From an uncultured Oscillospiraceae bacterium (GTDB lineage: Bacteria; Bacillota; Clostridia; Oscillospirales; Acutalibacteraceae), in assembly GCA_900540295.1 (NCBI GenBank), contig UQFM01000003.1:1-64000 (forward strand): a stretch of 64,000 nt of DNA, written 5' to 3'. Numbering within the stretch: position 1 is the stretch's first letter; each line of letters opens with the position of its first letter. Shown piece by piece: positions 8,951 to 18,435 of the stretch. Both the position numbers and the translations under genes were made by a program. The notes below the pieces were generated by a model. That model had not been told where the DNA came from. It ran no database searches and saw only the letters and a list, made by a program, of their open reading frames with translations.

Positions 8951-9021
8951 TTTATACAACGCAATTTGCAATCTGCACACAAATAAAACAAAGAATTCAT
9001 AAAGTTTTAACGATTTTTCGG

Positions 9022-9050
9022 TTGAGAATTGGAAAACTATGCTGTATAAT
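9022..9050 (+). promoter_or_regulatory. Sigma-70-type promoter of mreB
   Basis: TTGAGA (9022-9027) and a perfect TATAAT (9045-9050) are separated by 17 bases. The ATG is 55 bases downstream of the -10 box. Confidence 0.85.
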
Positions 9051-9105
9051 AAATTCCATATTGGAGCATTATGCCTGTGTGCAAGGCGGAGAAAGGAAGC
9101 AAAAC

Positions 9106-10125
9106 ATGATATTTTCACAAGACATCGGGATAGATTTGGGTACGGCGAATACACTTGTGTTCGTAAAAGGCAAGGGCATTGTCATCCGTGAGCCGTCGGT
9201 TGTGGCGGTGGACGTAAGCGCATATCCGCAGAAGGTGGTCGCCGTCGGCGATAAAGCCAAACAGATGATTGGCAGAACGCCGGGTTCTATTACGGCGGTT
9301 CGTCCTTTAAAGGACGGCGTTATCGCGGACTTTGAAATCACGTCGGACATGCTGAAGGAATTTATCCGCATGGCGATTAACAAATCTCCGTTTTCAAAGG
9401 CGCGGGTACTGATTTGCATTCCTTCGGGCGTTACCGAGGTCGAGCGCAGGGCGGTGCACGATGCGGCAAGAAGTGCGGGCGCAAAATACGTCGGTCTGAT
9501 TGAAGAACCGATGGCGGCGGCAATCGGCGCTGGTCTGCCCGTTTCCGAGGCAATCGGCTCTATGGTCGTGGACATCGGCGGCGGTACGAGCGAGGTCGCG
9601 GTCATTTCGTTCGGCGACATTGTTACCGCGCAGTCGGCACGCGTGGCGGGCGACAATTTTGATGAAGCGATTATCGCGTACATCCGCAAAAAGCACAATT
9701 TGCTCATCGGTGAGCGCACGGCGGAAGATATTAAAATCAAAATCGGTTCGGCATATCCGTATGACGGCGAGGGTGCGATGGATGTAAAGGGCAGAAACCT
9801 TTTGGACGGTCTGCCGAAAAACATTGAAATTACCTCGGAAGAGGTGCGCGAGGCGCTTTCCGACCCCGTCAACCAGATTCTCGACACCATTCGTTCCACA
9901 CTGGAGAAAACCCCGCCCGAGCTTTCGGCGGATATCATCGACCGCGGGATTATGCTGACAGGCGGCGGCGCGCTTCTGCGCGGCTTGGATAAGCTGATTT
10001 CCATTGAAACAAAAATCCCCGTGCACGTAGCGGAAAATCCGCTGGACTGTGTGGTAGACGGTACGGGTAAATGCTTGGAAAGCGGCGAGATTTTAGACAT
10101 TACAGGTAAAAAACGTTACGATTAA
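9106..10125 (+). CDS. mreB: Rod-shape-determining protein MreB
   Basis: A 339-residue bacterial actin that forms membrane-bound filaments guiding lateral wall synthesis. The actin-fold phosphate-1 motif [13 protein letters not shown] is at residues 6-18, phosphate-2 ([13 protein letters not shown]) is near 160 and the adenosine motif [13 protein letters not shown] is near 285. The start at 9106 is chosen because it gives the normal MreB N terminus and follows AAAGGAAG by 7 bases; the frame stays open upstream through repeat DNA. It is followed by mreC and mreD, the usual order, with a hairpin-repeat insertion between mreB and mreC. Confidence 0.97.
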   Translation: MIFSQDIGIDLGTANTLVFVKGKGIVIREPSVVAVDVSAYPQKVVAVGDKAKQMIGRTPGSITAVRPLKDGVIADFEITSDMLKEFIRMAINKSPFSKARVLICIPSGVTEVERRAVHDAARSAGAKYVGLIEEPMAAAIGAGLPVSEAIGSMVVDIGGGTSEVAVISFGDIVTAQSARVAGDNFDEAIIAYIRKKHNLLIGERTAEDIKIKIGSAYPYDGEGAMDVKGRNLLDGLPKNIEITSEEVREALSDPVNQILDTIRSTLEKTPPELSADIIDRGIMLTGGGALLRGLDKLISIETKIPVHVAENPLDCVVDGTGKCLESGEILDITGKKRYD

Positions 10126-10142
10126 AATGGATTTAAAATCCC

Positions 10143-10265
10143 GTAGGGGCGGGCTTCCACGCCCGCCCGAGCAGGGTTCGATTTTGCACAAAACCAATGG
10201 CGATGCAATCACGCGTAGGGGCGAACTGCGTTCGCCCGCGGGTCGCTGAAGGCAGCGCCCCCTAC
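10143..10265. repeat. REP-like hairpins inside the mre cluster
   Basis: A GTAG-led hairpin with stem GGGCGGGC at 10143-10168 and a composite element at 10215-10265 bounded by GTAG and CTAC separate mreB from mreC. If mreBCD is one transcript, these hairpins are in its message. Confidence 0.85.
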
Positions 10266-10331
10266 GATTTGCGAATGGAATTTCCACATCCGCATGTATT
10301 TAAAATCCGAAGTCAGCGAGTTTGAAGAGCT

Positions 10332-11177
10332 ATGAAAAATTATTTTAAAAGCACAGGTTTTAAAATATTGCTCGCGGCGGCAGTTGTACTGCTGGCGTGT
10401 GTGATTGCTGCTGCGGCGACTGCCGACGGCACGTCTCCGCTGACCTCTGCTCTCGGCACGGTATTTTCGCCGTTACAGCGCGGCGGCGCTTACATAGCGG
10501 GGAAATTTGACGATTTAAAGGGCGGATTTATTTCCGCCGACGCATACAAAGACCGCGTAGAGGAGCTGGAACAGCAGGTTGCGGAATATCAAAGCAAGCT
10601 GGTGGACTACGAGAAACTGCAAAAACAGGTAGAAAGCTATGAAAAGTTCCTCGGCGTGAAAGAGAAAAATCCCGACTTTCAGTTCGTCACGGGTACGGTA
10701 ATCGGGCGGGATTCTGCGGATGTGTTCGGCTCATTTGTGTTAAACTGCGGCGCGGCGGACGGGGTCTCCGCCGGCGATCCCGTTATCAGCGGAGAATATT
10801 TAATCGGTTTGGTGTCCGAGGTGACGACGACTGCCTGTACGGTGCTGTCTGTTTGCGACCCGAAGGTCAGTGCGGCGGCATATGAAATCCGCACAGGCGA
10901 GACGGGCTATACAGGCACAACCGCAAAGCTCGGCGTGTCGGGGAAAATCAAGCTGTCGGGGCTGTCCCGCGCGACGGCGGTTGCTCCCGGCGGAATTGTA
11001 TGTACGTCGGGCGTGGGCGGGGTGTATCCGCGCGGATTGATTATCGGCACGGTCACGACGGTCGAAAAAGAGGAAGGCGACATTTCGTATTATGCCGAAA
11101 TTCAGCCTGAAATCGAAATTGCCGAGGTGCAGGATGCATTTGTGATTACGGATTTTGAGGGCAAGGGCGATGCGTAG
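10332..11177 (+). CDS. mreC: Rod-shape-determining protein MreC
   Basis: A 281-residue protein that links the MreB filament to the wall synthases outside the membrane. An N-terminal membrane anchor (about 10-30) is followed by a coiled coil (about 70-105, rich in E, Q, K and L) and the double beta-barrel periplasmic-type domain (about 120-270). The ribosome site is weak (GAAGAG). The stop overlaps the start of mreD by 8 bases, so the two are translationally coupled. Confidence 0.93.
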   Translation: MKNYFKSTGFKILLAAAVVLLACVIAAAATADGTSPLTSALGTVFSPLQRGGAYIAGKFDDLKGGFISADAYKDRVEELEQQVAEYQSKLVDYEKLQKQVESYEKFLGVKEKNPDFQFVTGTVIGRDSADVFGSFVLNCGAADGVSAGDPVISGEYLIGLVSEVTTTACTVLSVCDPKVSAAAYEIRTGETGYTGTTAKLGVSGKIKLSGLSRATAVAPGGIVCTSGVGGVYPRGLIIGTVTTVEKEEGDISYYAEIQPEIEIAEVQDAFVITDFEGKGDA

Positions 11178-11688
11178 ACAGACAAAAATTCTGCTTGCGC
11201 GGCGCGGCATTTTTGCCCTTTTGATTTTGGCGGCGTATCTTGTGCAGAGCGCCGTGGGCGGCACGCTTGAATTTTTCGGCGTGCGCGCATGGTTTTTACT
11301 GACGTTCACCGTCTGTTTGGGGCTGTTTGAGCGCGAAACGGCAGGCGCGGCATTCGGATTGTTTGCGGGTGCGCTTTGGGATTTTGTGTCTCCGAGCGGC
11401 GACGGCTTCCATGCATTTTTATTTATGGCAATCGGCGCGGCGTGCGGAATTTTAATCAATACCGTTATGCGAAACAATTTAGTGACGGCTTTGTTGCTGA
11501 ACGGTATTGCACATCTGTTGTATATTTCTTTATATATTGTGTTTTTTGTACTTGCCGAAGGCGTAGACAGCGCAGGCTGGCTGTTTGTGCGTTTTTATTT
11601 ACCGTCGGCGGTATTTTCCGTTTTGTTCACGCCCGTGATTTACCTGTTGGTACGCGCAGTGATGAACCGTACAAAACTGCGGCGGTGA
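11170..11688 (+). CDS. mreD: Rod-shape-determining protein MreD
   Basis: A 172-residue membrane protein with five or six helices, the third member of the elongasome MreBCD set. The start chosen is the ATG at 11170 (MRRQTKILL), preceded by AAGGG and overlapping the mreC stop; an in-frame TTG at 11155 is less likely. Helices are visible near residues 10-30, 35-60, 70-90, 95-125 and 130-160. Sequence conservation in this family is low, so the assignment leans on position as well as on the hydrophobic pattern. Confidence 0.88.
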   Translation: MRRQTKILLARRGIFALLILAAYLVQSAVGGTLEFFGVRAWFLLTFTVCLGLFERETAGAAFGLFAGALWDFVSPSGDGFHAFLFMAIGAACGILINTVMRNNLVTALLLNGIAHLLYISLYIVFFVLAEGVDSAGWLFVRFYLPSAVFSVLFTPVIYLLVRAVMNRTKLRR

Positions 11689-11716
11689 TGTGCAAGACAA
11701 TGGCGCGCACGACCCC

Positions 11717-11963
11717 GTAGGGGCGGATGCCTTCATCCGCCCGCAAAAGTTTGATGAAATTCTGCGGCGCGGGCAAGGTCTCGCCTGCCGGCTCGGTCGG
11801 TGCTTCTGCATACTTCCGTATGCAGAGGTCTCCGCTGGAGACCCGCACCTCGGCGCCCCGTTGAAGTCAGATGAGATTTCGCGGCGGGGGCAAGCCCCCG
11901 CCCTACCAAGAATCAAATTCACCTTGTGCCGTGTGAGATTCTTCGGATTCGCCTCAGAATGAC
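11717..11963. repeat. REP-like hairpin cluster between mreD and hup
   Basis: The gap 11689-12023 holds a GTAG-led hairpin (GGGCGGATGCCTTCATCCGCCC) at 11717-11742, a GGTCTCC/GGAGACC hairpin at 11827-11843, a hairpin ending in CTAC at 11883-11906 and a GAGATTCTTCG...AGAATGACA hairpin at 11936-11963. Confidence 0.85.
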
Positions 11964-11975
11964 AAATAAACGAAG

Positions 11976-12007
11976 AAAAAAAGGGCAGGGGAATGATGCC
12001 CCTGCCC
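11976..12007 (-). terminator. Terminator of the HU gene
   Basis: The perfect 9-bp stem GGGCAGGGG/CCCCTGCCC (11983-11991 with 11999-12007) is followed on the minus strand by T6, 17 bases after the stop. Confidence 0.92.
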
Positions 12008-12023
12008 GAACGGTGTTGCACAC

Positions 12024-12296
12024 TTATTTCACAGCGTCTTTCAGTGCTTTGCCTGCTTTGAAAGCGGGAACTTTGGAAGCTGCGATGGTCATGGTTTCGC
12101 CGGTTCTGGGGTTGCGACCCTGTTTTGCTGCGCGCTCACGGGTTTCAAATGTGCCGAAGCCGATAAGCTGGACTTTTTCACCCTTTACGAGTTCTGCGGT
12201 AACAGCGTCAAAAACGGCTGTAACTGCAGCGTCTGCGTCTTTCTTGGAAAGACCCGCTTTTTCTGCAACTGCTGCAATAAGTTCTGTCTTATTCAT
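12024..12296 (-). CDS. hup: HU-family DNA-binding protein
   Basis: A 90-residue nucleoid protein that bends DNA as a dimer. The full HU fold is present: two N-terminal helices, then a beta arm with [21 protein letters not shown] (19 of its residues at about 46-66) including the intercalating proline in RNPRTG, and a C-terminal helix. The start follows GGAGG by 8 bases. It lies downstream of mazG, and a small inverted repeat (ACAGCG/CGCTGT, 12335-12350) spans the mazG stop, so it may be partly uncoupled from the upstream genes. Confidence 0.96.
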   Translation of the reverse strand: MNKTELIAAVAEKAGLSKKDADAAVTAVFDAVTAELVKGEKVQLIGFGTFETRERAAKQGRNPRTGETMTIAASKVPAFKAGKALKDAVK

Positions 12297-12349
12297 TTTG
12301 TTTTCCTCCGTTTGTGTTTGTTAATATCTCAAAACAGCGGTAAACGCTG

Positions 12350-13162
12350 TCAAGATTCCTGTTTTGCAGTGGCTTTGACCTCATCCCACAGCCTGTCCAA
12401 CGTTTTAAGGTCGGACTCCGTCATTACGATGTTCCGCGCATTCGCAAGTGCCTCTACCGCCGTAAAGCGGGTTTGAAACTTGTCCGTTGCCTTTGTCAGT
12501 GCTTCTTCGGGGTCAATATCCAGCTTGCGCGCCACGTTGACAACCGCAAACAGCAAGTCGCCGAGTTCTTCCACGGTGTTTGTACGGTCATTCTCGGCAA
12601 CTGCATCCGCAAGCTCTGCCTGCTCTTCCGAAATTTTCTTTGCCGCGTCTGCGAACTCGTCCCAGTCAAAACCGACCTTTGCCGCCTGCCGCTGAATTTT
12701 ATCCGCACGCATAAGCGCGGGCAGTTCGCGGGGGACGGAATTCATTTTGTCGGCAACTGTTTTGCGCTGTTTCGAGGCGGATTTAATCTGCTCCCAATTC
12801 CGCAGCACATCGTCCGAGGAATCTACCTCGACTTCGCCGAATACGTGCGGGTGGCGCTCAATCAGCTTTTTGCAGACGCCGTCCGCCACATCGGAAAAAT
12901 CGAAAACCTGTTTTTCCGCTTCCATTTGCGCATGGAATACGACCTGCATCAAAACATCGCCGAGCTCCTCGCAAAGCAGGTGACTGTCCTGCTTATTGAT
13001 GGCTTCAATCGCTTCATAGGTTTCCTCAATGAAGTTTTTGCGAATGGACTCGTGGGTCTGTTCTCTGTCCCAAGGGCAGCCGTTCTCCGAACGGAGAATG
13101 CGCATGATTTCGACCAAATCGTCGACTGTGTATTTTTGTTTGAATGTGAACATCGTTTTCAA
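12350..13162 (-). CDS. mazG: Nucleoside triphosphate pyrophosphohydrolase MazG
   Basis: A 270-residue house-cleaning enzyme hydrolysing (d)NTPs to monophosphate and pyrophosphate. Two MazG repeats are visible: the first has CPWDREQTHES and EETYEAIEAI...EELGDVLMQVVFHA (about 30-80) with the metal-binding EExxE...ExxD pattern, and the second has EEQAELADAV...VEELGDLLFAVVNVAR (about 180-225). The start is uncertain: TTG at 13162 lies 11 bases after GGGAG, while ATG at 13153 is too far from it. It sits between a SpoVB-like flippase (22 bases upstream) and hup, as in the sporulation-linked yabM-mazG region of Firmicutes. Confidence 0.93.
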   Translation of the reverse strand: MKTMFTFKQKYTVDDLVEIMRILRSENGCPWDREQTHESIRKNFIEETYEAIEAINKQDSHLLCEELGDVLMQVVFHAQMEAEKQVFDFSDVADGVCKKLIERHPHVFGEVEVDSSDDVLRNWEQIKSASKQRKTVADKMNSVPRELPALMRADKIQRQAAKVGFDWDEFADAAKKISEEQAELADAVAENDRTNTVEELGDLLFAVVNVARKLDIDPEEALTKATDKFQTRFTAVEALANARNIVMTESDLKTLDRLWDEVKATAKQES

Positions 13163-13184
13163 GGTTCACTCAACTCCCTTTATT

Positions 13185-14969
13185 TTACTCTATAAATCCA
13201 TATTTTGCAAGTAGTTTAGCGATTTTTTCTCCCTTCGGGAGCATAATTACGTCATCTTTTGCAATGCCGCCGACCAAAAGCATGGAAATCCCGTAAACCA
13301 ATACGGCAAAGACAATTGCAATCACGGTGGCTATGATATTTGTGAGCGAAAGCGCCCCGCGCGACAAATCAGGCAAAATGTTCGAAAACAGCCCATAGCT
13401 TGTGTATGCCGCCACACCGCAGAGCACACTGCAAATCAGCGGCTTTACGAACACCGAAATGAAATTGATGCGAACCTTTGTGGTGTGCACAAGGGCAATA
13501 TAGTTGTAAACCACAATCACGGTGTAGCAAATCACCGTGCCGATGACGGCGCCGTTGATGCCGATTTGCGGAATACCGATAAAAATGTAATTTGCAATAA
13601 CCTTGGTGACTGCGCCGAGCGTCAGGGATTTTACGGGCACGCCGGGCTTGCCGATGGCTTGCAGCATATTGGTCATCGGCTGTGACAGCGACATTAAGAA
13701 GATGGTATACCCATAAGCCGCCATAATCGGTGCGGCAATCGAAACTGCCGAAGCGGATTTGCCCGTTTGATACATCATATCGAGAATCGGCGTGGCGAGT
13801 ACGCCCATGCCGATGCCCGCGGGCAGTGCAATCATCAGGGTCACACGCAGTACGGATTCCACCGATACGCGCAGAATCCGTTTGTCTTTGACCGCCCATG
13901 CGGCGGAAAGCGCGGGAATGGCACTGACGCCGAGCGTCATTGTAATAGACGGAATCAAATTTTTGAAATCGAGCGACATTGTGTATGCGCCGTACAGGAA
14001 TTTGGCAATATCTTCATCGAGAATCTGCGAAGCGAGCAGTGCGTCGCCGTATACAGATTTGATGTAATCGAGATTGCTCATAATCATGGTGTCCAAACGG
14101 TTTTGGACGGTGATGGAATCAATCAGATTGGTGACGCTGAACACGAGCGACGACGCGACCACGGGAATCGCAATGGAAATCAGCGTTTTGGCAATGGCGG
14201 AGCCTTTTAAGGGGCGGGGCGAGTTGATAAGCTCTTCGCGTGTAATCCCGTCGCCCTTGACCTTGTGGAGTACCATCATATAAATCATGCCCACCACTGT
14301 GCCGAACGTCACGCCGATGGCTGCGGCTGCGGCGGCATAGGGGTAAATGGCGCTCATTGCCTCGGCTTCCGTGGAAACCGTATGTCCGTAAACGGTATAG
14401 CCCGCCGCAAAGCGCGACATACCGTAGTCAATCGAAATTTTGGCGCAGACAAGACCCGCTATGACCTTGCCGACGGCTTCCCAAACCTCGGACATTGCCG
14501 TAGGGGTCATGTTGCGCAGACCGTTGTAGTACCCGCGGTAAATCGACATGATACAGCAGAAGAGGATGGACGGGGTGATGGCGAAAATGGCGGGCAGTGC
14601 CTCTAAATTTTTAGCGAGGTAGGCATATGGATAAGAGAGGGCAAGCATTAAAACGGTGCCGATGGTGCCCGTCAGCAGGAAAAGCCTTGCGGCGACTTTG
14701 AAAATCTGTTTTACGTCGCGGAACCGCCCCAAAGCGACCTGCTGGGAAACCATTTTGGAAACGGCAACGGGAAAGCCAGCCATGGAGACGGTGTAAATCG
14801 GGATGTATAAATTGTATGCAGAATCGAAACAGCCGCGCCCGACGGCGCCGACCATGTTTGAAATCGGAATTTTATAGAGAATACCGATGATTTTTACAAG
14901 GATAGTCGCGGCGGCAAGCACCATGGCGCCGTTTAACAGCGATTGGCTTTTTCTTTTCTTTTGTGCCAA
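13185..14969 (-). CDS. SpoVB/MurJ-like MOP-superfamily lipid flippase
   Basis: A 594-residue polytopic membrane protein with about 14 helices, from the polysaccharide-exporter branch of the MOP superfamily. Relatives flip lipid-linked wall precursors (MurJ, SpoVB, YabM). The start is assigned to TTG at 14969 (MAQKKRKSQ), 6-8 bases after GGGAGGAAA; no ATG gives a complete first helix. A consensus promoter lies upstream. The run flippase-mazG-hup resembles the yabM-mazG-hup part of the Firmicutes spore cluster, but yabP and yabQ do not follow. Whether it serves sporulation or vegetative wall synthesis cannot be told. Confidence 0.88.
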   Translation of the reverse strand: MAQKKRKSQSLLNGAMVLAAATILVKIIGILYKIPISNMVGAVGRGCFDSAYNLYIPIYTVSMAGFPVAVSKMVSQQVALGRFRDVKQIFKVAARLFLLTGTIGTVLMLALSYPYAYLAKNLEALPAIFAITPSILFCCIMSIYRGYYNGLRNMTPTAMSEVWEAVGKVIAGLVCAKISIDYGMSRFAAGYTVYGHTVSTEAEAMSAIYPYAAAAAAIGVTFGTVVGMIYMMVLHKVKGDGITREELINSPRPLKGSAIAKTLISIAIPVVASSLVFSVTNLIDSITVQNRLDTMIMSNLDYIKSVYGDALLASQILDEDIAKFLYGAYTMSLDFKNLIPSITMTLGVSAIPALSAAWAVKDKRILRVSVESVLRVTLMIALPAGIGMGVLATPILDMMYQTGKSASAVSIAAPIMAAYGYTIFLMSLSQPMTNMLQAIGKPGVPVKSLTLGAVTKVIANYIFIGIPQIGINGAVIGTVICYTVIVVYNYIALVHTTKVRINFISVFVKPLICSVLCGVAAYTSYGLFSNILPDLSRGALSLTNIIATVIAIVFAVLVYGISMLLVGGIAKDDVIMLPKGEKIAKLLAKYGFIE

Positions 14970-15022
14970 AGTCGGTTTCCTCCCATCGGTTGGATTCGGT
15001 ATACAAAAACGCGGTAAAATAT

Positions 15023-15052
15023 AGAATAGCACGATTTTTAGACGGTTGTCAA
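15023..15052 (-). promoter_or_regulatory. Promoter of the flippase-mazG-hup run
   Basis: Minus-strand TTGACA (15047-15052) and TATTCT (15023-15028) are separated by 18 bases, about 55 bases before the TTG start. Confidence 0.75.
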
Positions 15053-15096
15053 TGATTTTCAGGGGATTTGTCGGAAAAGGGGTGGAATCAGAACAC

Positions 15097-15356
15097 CACG
15101 ATAGGGGCGCATCAATCAAATTTATCCTGTGCCGTGGGAGATTCTTCGTCTATGGCTCAGAATGACAAACGCCTCAAACCCGTAGGGGCGTGCATCGCGC
15201 GCCCGTAAATTTCGCACTGACCAATGACAACGCATCATCTCTGTGTAGGGGCGAACTGCGTTCGCCCGCGGACGGACAAGGATGTCCTTCCCTACGCGAG
15301 AATCAACTTTACTTTGTTCTATGTGAGATTCTTCGCTTCACTCAGAATGACAAGTT
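15097..15356. repeat. REP-like hairpin cluster between the flippase and nucleoside-kinase genes
   Basis: The gap 14970-15393 contains a GAGATTCTTCG...AGAATGACA hairpin at 15139-15168, a GTAG-led hairpin at 15182-15204, a composite element at 15245-15295 bounded by GTAG and CTAC, and a second GAGATTCTTCGC...AGAATGACA hairpin at 15328-15356. A decayed ATAGGGGCG remnant lies near 15100. Confidence 0.85.
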
Positions 15357-15393
15357 TTTGCGAACCCGCGCCCTACGCGCGCAGAAGGACACA

Positions 15394-16329
15394 TTACCCC
15401 GATTTTTTGCCCAAAAATTCACGCAGGAGAGAATCGTCGGGAATCAGGTCGGGCGACAGCGGCTCGAATTGTTCGAGGGCGCGCATCAGCCGTTCGGCGT
15501 CACGTGCATGTTCCCCCGAAAGCGAAGCCTTCCGAAGCATTTCAAGGCATATGCCGCGAAAGACGCACGGCGCGCTTAAATGGACGGAATTGATTTTAAT
15601 GTCGGCAAGGTCTTTAAAGGGAAACAGGTATTTATCCTCGCCCTTGCGGACGTTGTCCCACAGCATATAGGTGTTTTCCACAGAGCTTGCACGGAACAGA
15701 TAGTCCCGCGTCATACGCCGCAGAAAACGGAGATTGCGTTTGTTTAAAATGATTTTTCCTCTTTCATTATATATGCGCGAGGACACGCTGATATAAAGCT
15801 TTAACAGATTTTTTTGCGGCAGGGCTTCTGTGACAATCGGATTCAGCGCGTGCAGTCCCTCAACAATAATGACGTCCTGTGCGCCGAGGGTAACGGTGTT
15901 GACGCAGTCACTGCGTCTGCCGAGGGTAAAATCAAACAGCGGCAAGTCCGTCGGCGCACCCGTCAAAAGCATTTGCAGAGATTCGCGCAGCCGCGGCAAA
16001 TCGAGCGCGTACACGGTTTCAAAATCAGGTTCGCCGTCCTCCCCGAGCGGGATGGCACTGCGATCCAAATAAAAATCGTCCAGAGAGATTACGTGCGTTT
16101 GCATACCGCGCGCCGCACATTTTTCGGACAGCTTTTTCGCGGTGGTCGTTTTGCCTGAAGCGGAAGGACCTGCCAGCATCAGGATTTCCCGTCCGCTGTC
16201 GTTTTCCACACGGTCGGCAATGCGGTTTAAAATATTGTCAAACCGCGTTTCACTGCGCTCTACGAGCGTGTGCGGGTCGTTTTTCGCCAAATCGTTGATG
16301 TATTCCAAATAATTGTGCACGTTTGCCAT
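15394..16329 (-). CDS. Uridine-kinase-like nucleoside kinase
   Basis: A 311-residue P-loop kinase of the phosphoribulokinase/uridine kinase family. The Walker A motif GPSASGKTTTAKKL is near residue 58, followed by SLDDFYLDR (about 85) and the Walker-B-like DVIIVEGLHALNP (about 155). Clostridial proteins of this type usually carry an extra N-terminal domain; here only about 45 residues precede the kinase. The start at 16329 is 8 bases after GAGGT and 10 bases after the hemZ stop, so it is the last gene of the recJ-to-hemZ run. Substrate specificity is inferred from family only. Confidence 0.85.
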   Translation of the reverse strand: MANVHNYLEYINDLAKNDPHTLVERSETRFDNILNRIADRVENDSGREILMLAGPSASGKTTTAKKLSEKCAARGMQTHVISLDDFYLDRSAIPLGEDGEPDFETVYALDLPRLRESLQMLLTGAPTDLPLFDFTLGRRSDCVNTVTLGAQDVIIVEGLHALNPIVTEALPQKNLLKLYISVSSRIYNERGKIILNKRNLRFLRRMTRDYLFRASSVENTYMLWDNVRKGEDKYLFPFKDLADIKINSVHLSAPCVFRGICLEMLRKASLSGEHARDAERLMRALEQFEPLSPDLIPDDSLLREFLGKKSG

Positions 16330-16339
16330 ACAAATTACC

Positions 16340-17797
16340 TCATGTATATTTTTCATAGAACGGAAGAATCTTTTCCTTGCGGGCAAGAATTTCTTCGAAC
16401 CCCGAAATATATTCATATGGATATTTATAGTTAAATATGCGTTCAATCTCCTTGCCGTGCGGAGATTTTAATTTTGTAACCGCGCCTGCGCCTACGGCGA
16501 ACACCGTGTGGCACTCTTCCATCATAAAAATATTGTATATGCATTCATATCCCGCTTTGGCGTAGCCTGTATTTTCCAAATTGCCGAGCGTTTTGGACTG
16601 ACGGTACATATAATACGGGTGATATGCGTTTGCGGTCAGATTGCGGTATGCATAGCCGAGCATTTCGTCGGCGACAAGACCCGCCGCGCGTTCCACCTGT
16701 GCATTTTGCGTGCCGAGTCTGGATGCGCGTTTTAACGAGAGGGTGTGCACCGTGATGTTTTCGGGGACGAGTGCGAGCGCGCGGTCAATCGAAGCGGCAA
16801 AGGAATCGGGAGTGTCTGTCGGCAGACCCGCAATAAAATCCATATTGATATTTCCGAAGCCCGCGTCGCGTGCCGCGAAATAGGCGGATTCGGTTAACGC
16901 CGAGGTGTGATTTCTGCCGATTTCACGCAGAACCGCGTCGTTAAAGGTCTGGGGATTGATGCTCACGCGCGTAACGCCGCCGTTTTTGAGTGCAACCAAT
17001 TTTTCGCGTGTGACCGTGTCGGGACGCCCTGCCTCTACGGTGTATTCCCGCACCGCGGAAAGGTCAAACGCCTGTTCGACTGCCGAAAGCAGGATTCCCA
17101 GCTGTTCTGCGGAAAGGGTGGTCGGTGTACCGCCGCCGAAATACACGCTTTCGAGCCGCAGACCAAGCGCTTTCGCATATGCGCCTGTTTGTGCAATTTC
17201 CTTTGTCAGCAGTGTTACGTAATCGGGCAGTAATTTTTTTGCGGTGGCGGAGTTCGCGGCGTGCGACACAAACGAGCAGTAACTGCACCGCGTCGGGCAG
17301 AAGGGAATCGAAACATATAAACTGCACGAATCGGGGCGCGAAGTGCGGATAATCGATTCTTCCCGCGCCGCCACACTTTCGGTGAGTGCGGTTTTTTCTT
17401 CGGAGACAAAAAAACGGTCACGGAAATAGGCATGCGCATTTGCAGCGCCCATTTCATTTTGCAAAGCGAGCAAAAGCTTAGACGGGCGAATCCCGGTCAG
17501 TAACCCCCATTTTGGCTGATATCCCGTTAATTCCTGTAATGCGCAAAACAGCATCGAGGCAATTTGCAGTTCGGCGTCCTGCACGTTTTCCAAAGAAACA
17601 GACTGCGACCAAGTTCTTTCGTCGAAGCGGCAAAACACATGTGCGGTATTGTCTTGAATTTCCGTCCTGCAAAGCGGGTCAGTGTCTGTGCCGTCGCTTT
17701 GTTCAAAGATTACGCGGATTTTCTCATTCGGGAAAAAGAGCCGCGTCAGCTTTTCCAGCTCATATTGATAGCTGTGTCCTAAAATTTCTAAAATCAT
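16340..17797 (-). CDS. hemZ: HemZ-type radical SAM coproporphyrinogen dehydrogenase
   Basis: A 485-residue radical SAM protein related to oxygen-independent coproporphyrinogen III oxidase. A HemZ-type N-terminal domain (about 1-150) precedes the radical SAM core with the cluster motif CPTRCSYCSF (about 165-174), the SAM motif YFGGGTPTTL (about 215) and a HemW/HemN-like C-terminal part. Known HemZ proteins are associated with haem synthesis, but no other haem genes are here and HemW-like haem chaperoning is also possible. The start overlaps the upstream metallo-hydrolase stop by 4 bases (ATGA), indicating coupling. Confidence 0.88.
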   Translation of the reverse strand: MILEILGHSYQYELEKLTRLFFPNEKIRVIFEQSDGTDTDPLCRTEIQDNTAHVFCRFDERTWSQSVSLENVQDAELQIASMLFCALQELTGYQPKWGLLTGIRPSKLLLALQNEMGAANAHAYFRDRFFVSEEKTALTESVAAREESIIRTSRPDSCSLYVSIPFCPTRCSYCSFVSHAANSATAKKLLPDYVTLLTKEIAQTGAYAKALGLRLESVYFGGGTPTTLSAEQLGILLSAVEQAFDLSAVREYTVEAGRPDTVTREKLVALKNGGVTRVSINPQTFNDAVLREIGRNHTSALTESAYFAARDAGFGNINMDFIAGLPTDTPDSFAASIDRALALVPENITVHTLSLKRASRLGTQNAQVERAAGLVADEMLGYAYRNLTANAYHPYYMYRQSKTLGNLENTGYAKAGYECIYNIFMMEECHTVFAVGAGAVTKLKSPHGKEIERIFNYKYPYEYISGFEEILARKEKILPFYEKYT

Positions 17798-18432
17798 CGT
17801 CCGATTCTCCGCATATACCGATTGTGTGTGCGCTCAAATTCCAGCGTTGTAGAACGGTTGTGTCCTGTGTAAACCGTGAAGTCACCGTCTAAATTCCGAA
17901 GCCGAATGAGGGACGCGAGCAATTCTTCATCACTGCCGCCGGGAAAATCCGTGCGTCCCGCCGTCAGGCAGAACAGCGTATCGCCCGTGAAAAGCATATG
18001 GTTTTCAAAATCTGCATAGCATACGCCGCCCTTTGTGTGTCCCGGTGTGTGCAAAACGTGCAGGGTGCTTTCGCCCAAACGGATTTCGTCGCCCTCGCGA
18101 AGCAGTCTGTCGGGCTGAATGGGCGTTTGCTGTCCCGCACATTCCCACGCGCAAAGGCTTTTTTCTTCGTCTGAAAGGCAGGCCGAGTCCAAAGCGTGGA
18201 TACAGATTTCCGCACCCGTCAGTGCCTTTAATGCGGGTACGCCGAGAATATGGTCAAAATGCCCGTGAGTCAAAAGAATATATTCGACCTGCTTTCCCTG
18301 CAAATATTCTTTGAATACATCCGTGCAGTCGCCTGCGTCCACCACGGCGATTTTGCCTGTGGCGGTATCGGTGACAATATGCGTATTCGCCTGCACGGGA
18401 CCTTGCGGAATCGATTCTACTGTAAGCGCCAT
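17794..18432 (-). CDS. Metallo-beta-lactamase-fold hydrolase (glyoxalase II/YqgX type)
   Basis: A 212-residue dizinc hydrolase. The metal ligands are seen in THGHFDH (about 56-62), TPGHTKGG (about 133) and FTGDTLF (about 155), and a late histidine is in YTGHNRST (about 192). The length and motifs match the YqgX/GloB-like subgroup, which hydrolyses thioesters such as S-lactoyl adducts. The start follows GGAGA at 9 bases and is 3 bases after the dtd stop. The dtd-hydrolase-hemZ order is common in Clostridia, so the grouping probably reflects co-transcription, not one pathway. Confidence 0.88.
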   Translation of the reverse strand: MALTVESIPQGPVQANTHIVTDTATGKIAVVDAGDCTDVFKEYLQGKQVEYILLTHGHFDHILGVPALKALTGAEICIHALDSACLSDEEKSLCAWECAGQQTPIQPDRLLREGDEIRLGESTLHVLHTPGHTKGGVCYADFENHMLFTGDTLFCLTAGRTDFPGGSDEELLASLIRLRNLDGDFTVYTGHNRSTTLEFERTHNRYMRRIGR

Positions 18433-18435
18433 TAC

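Noticed and set aside
12473..13195. Long open frames opposite mazG, mreB, rel and the flippase gene
   Set aside because: They are antisense shadows of well-recognised genes, with no family motifs of their own.
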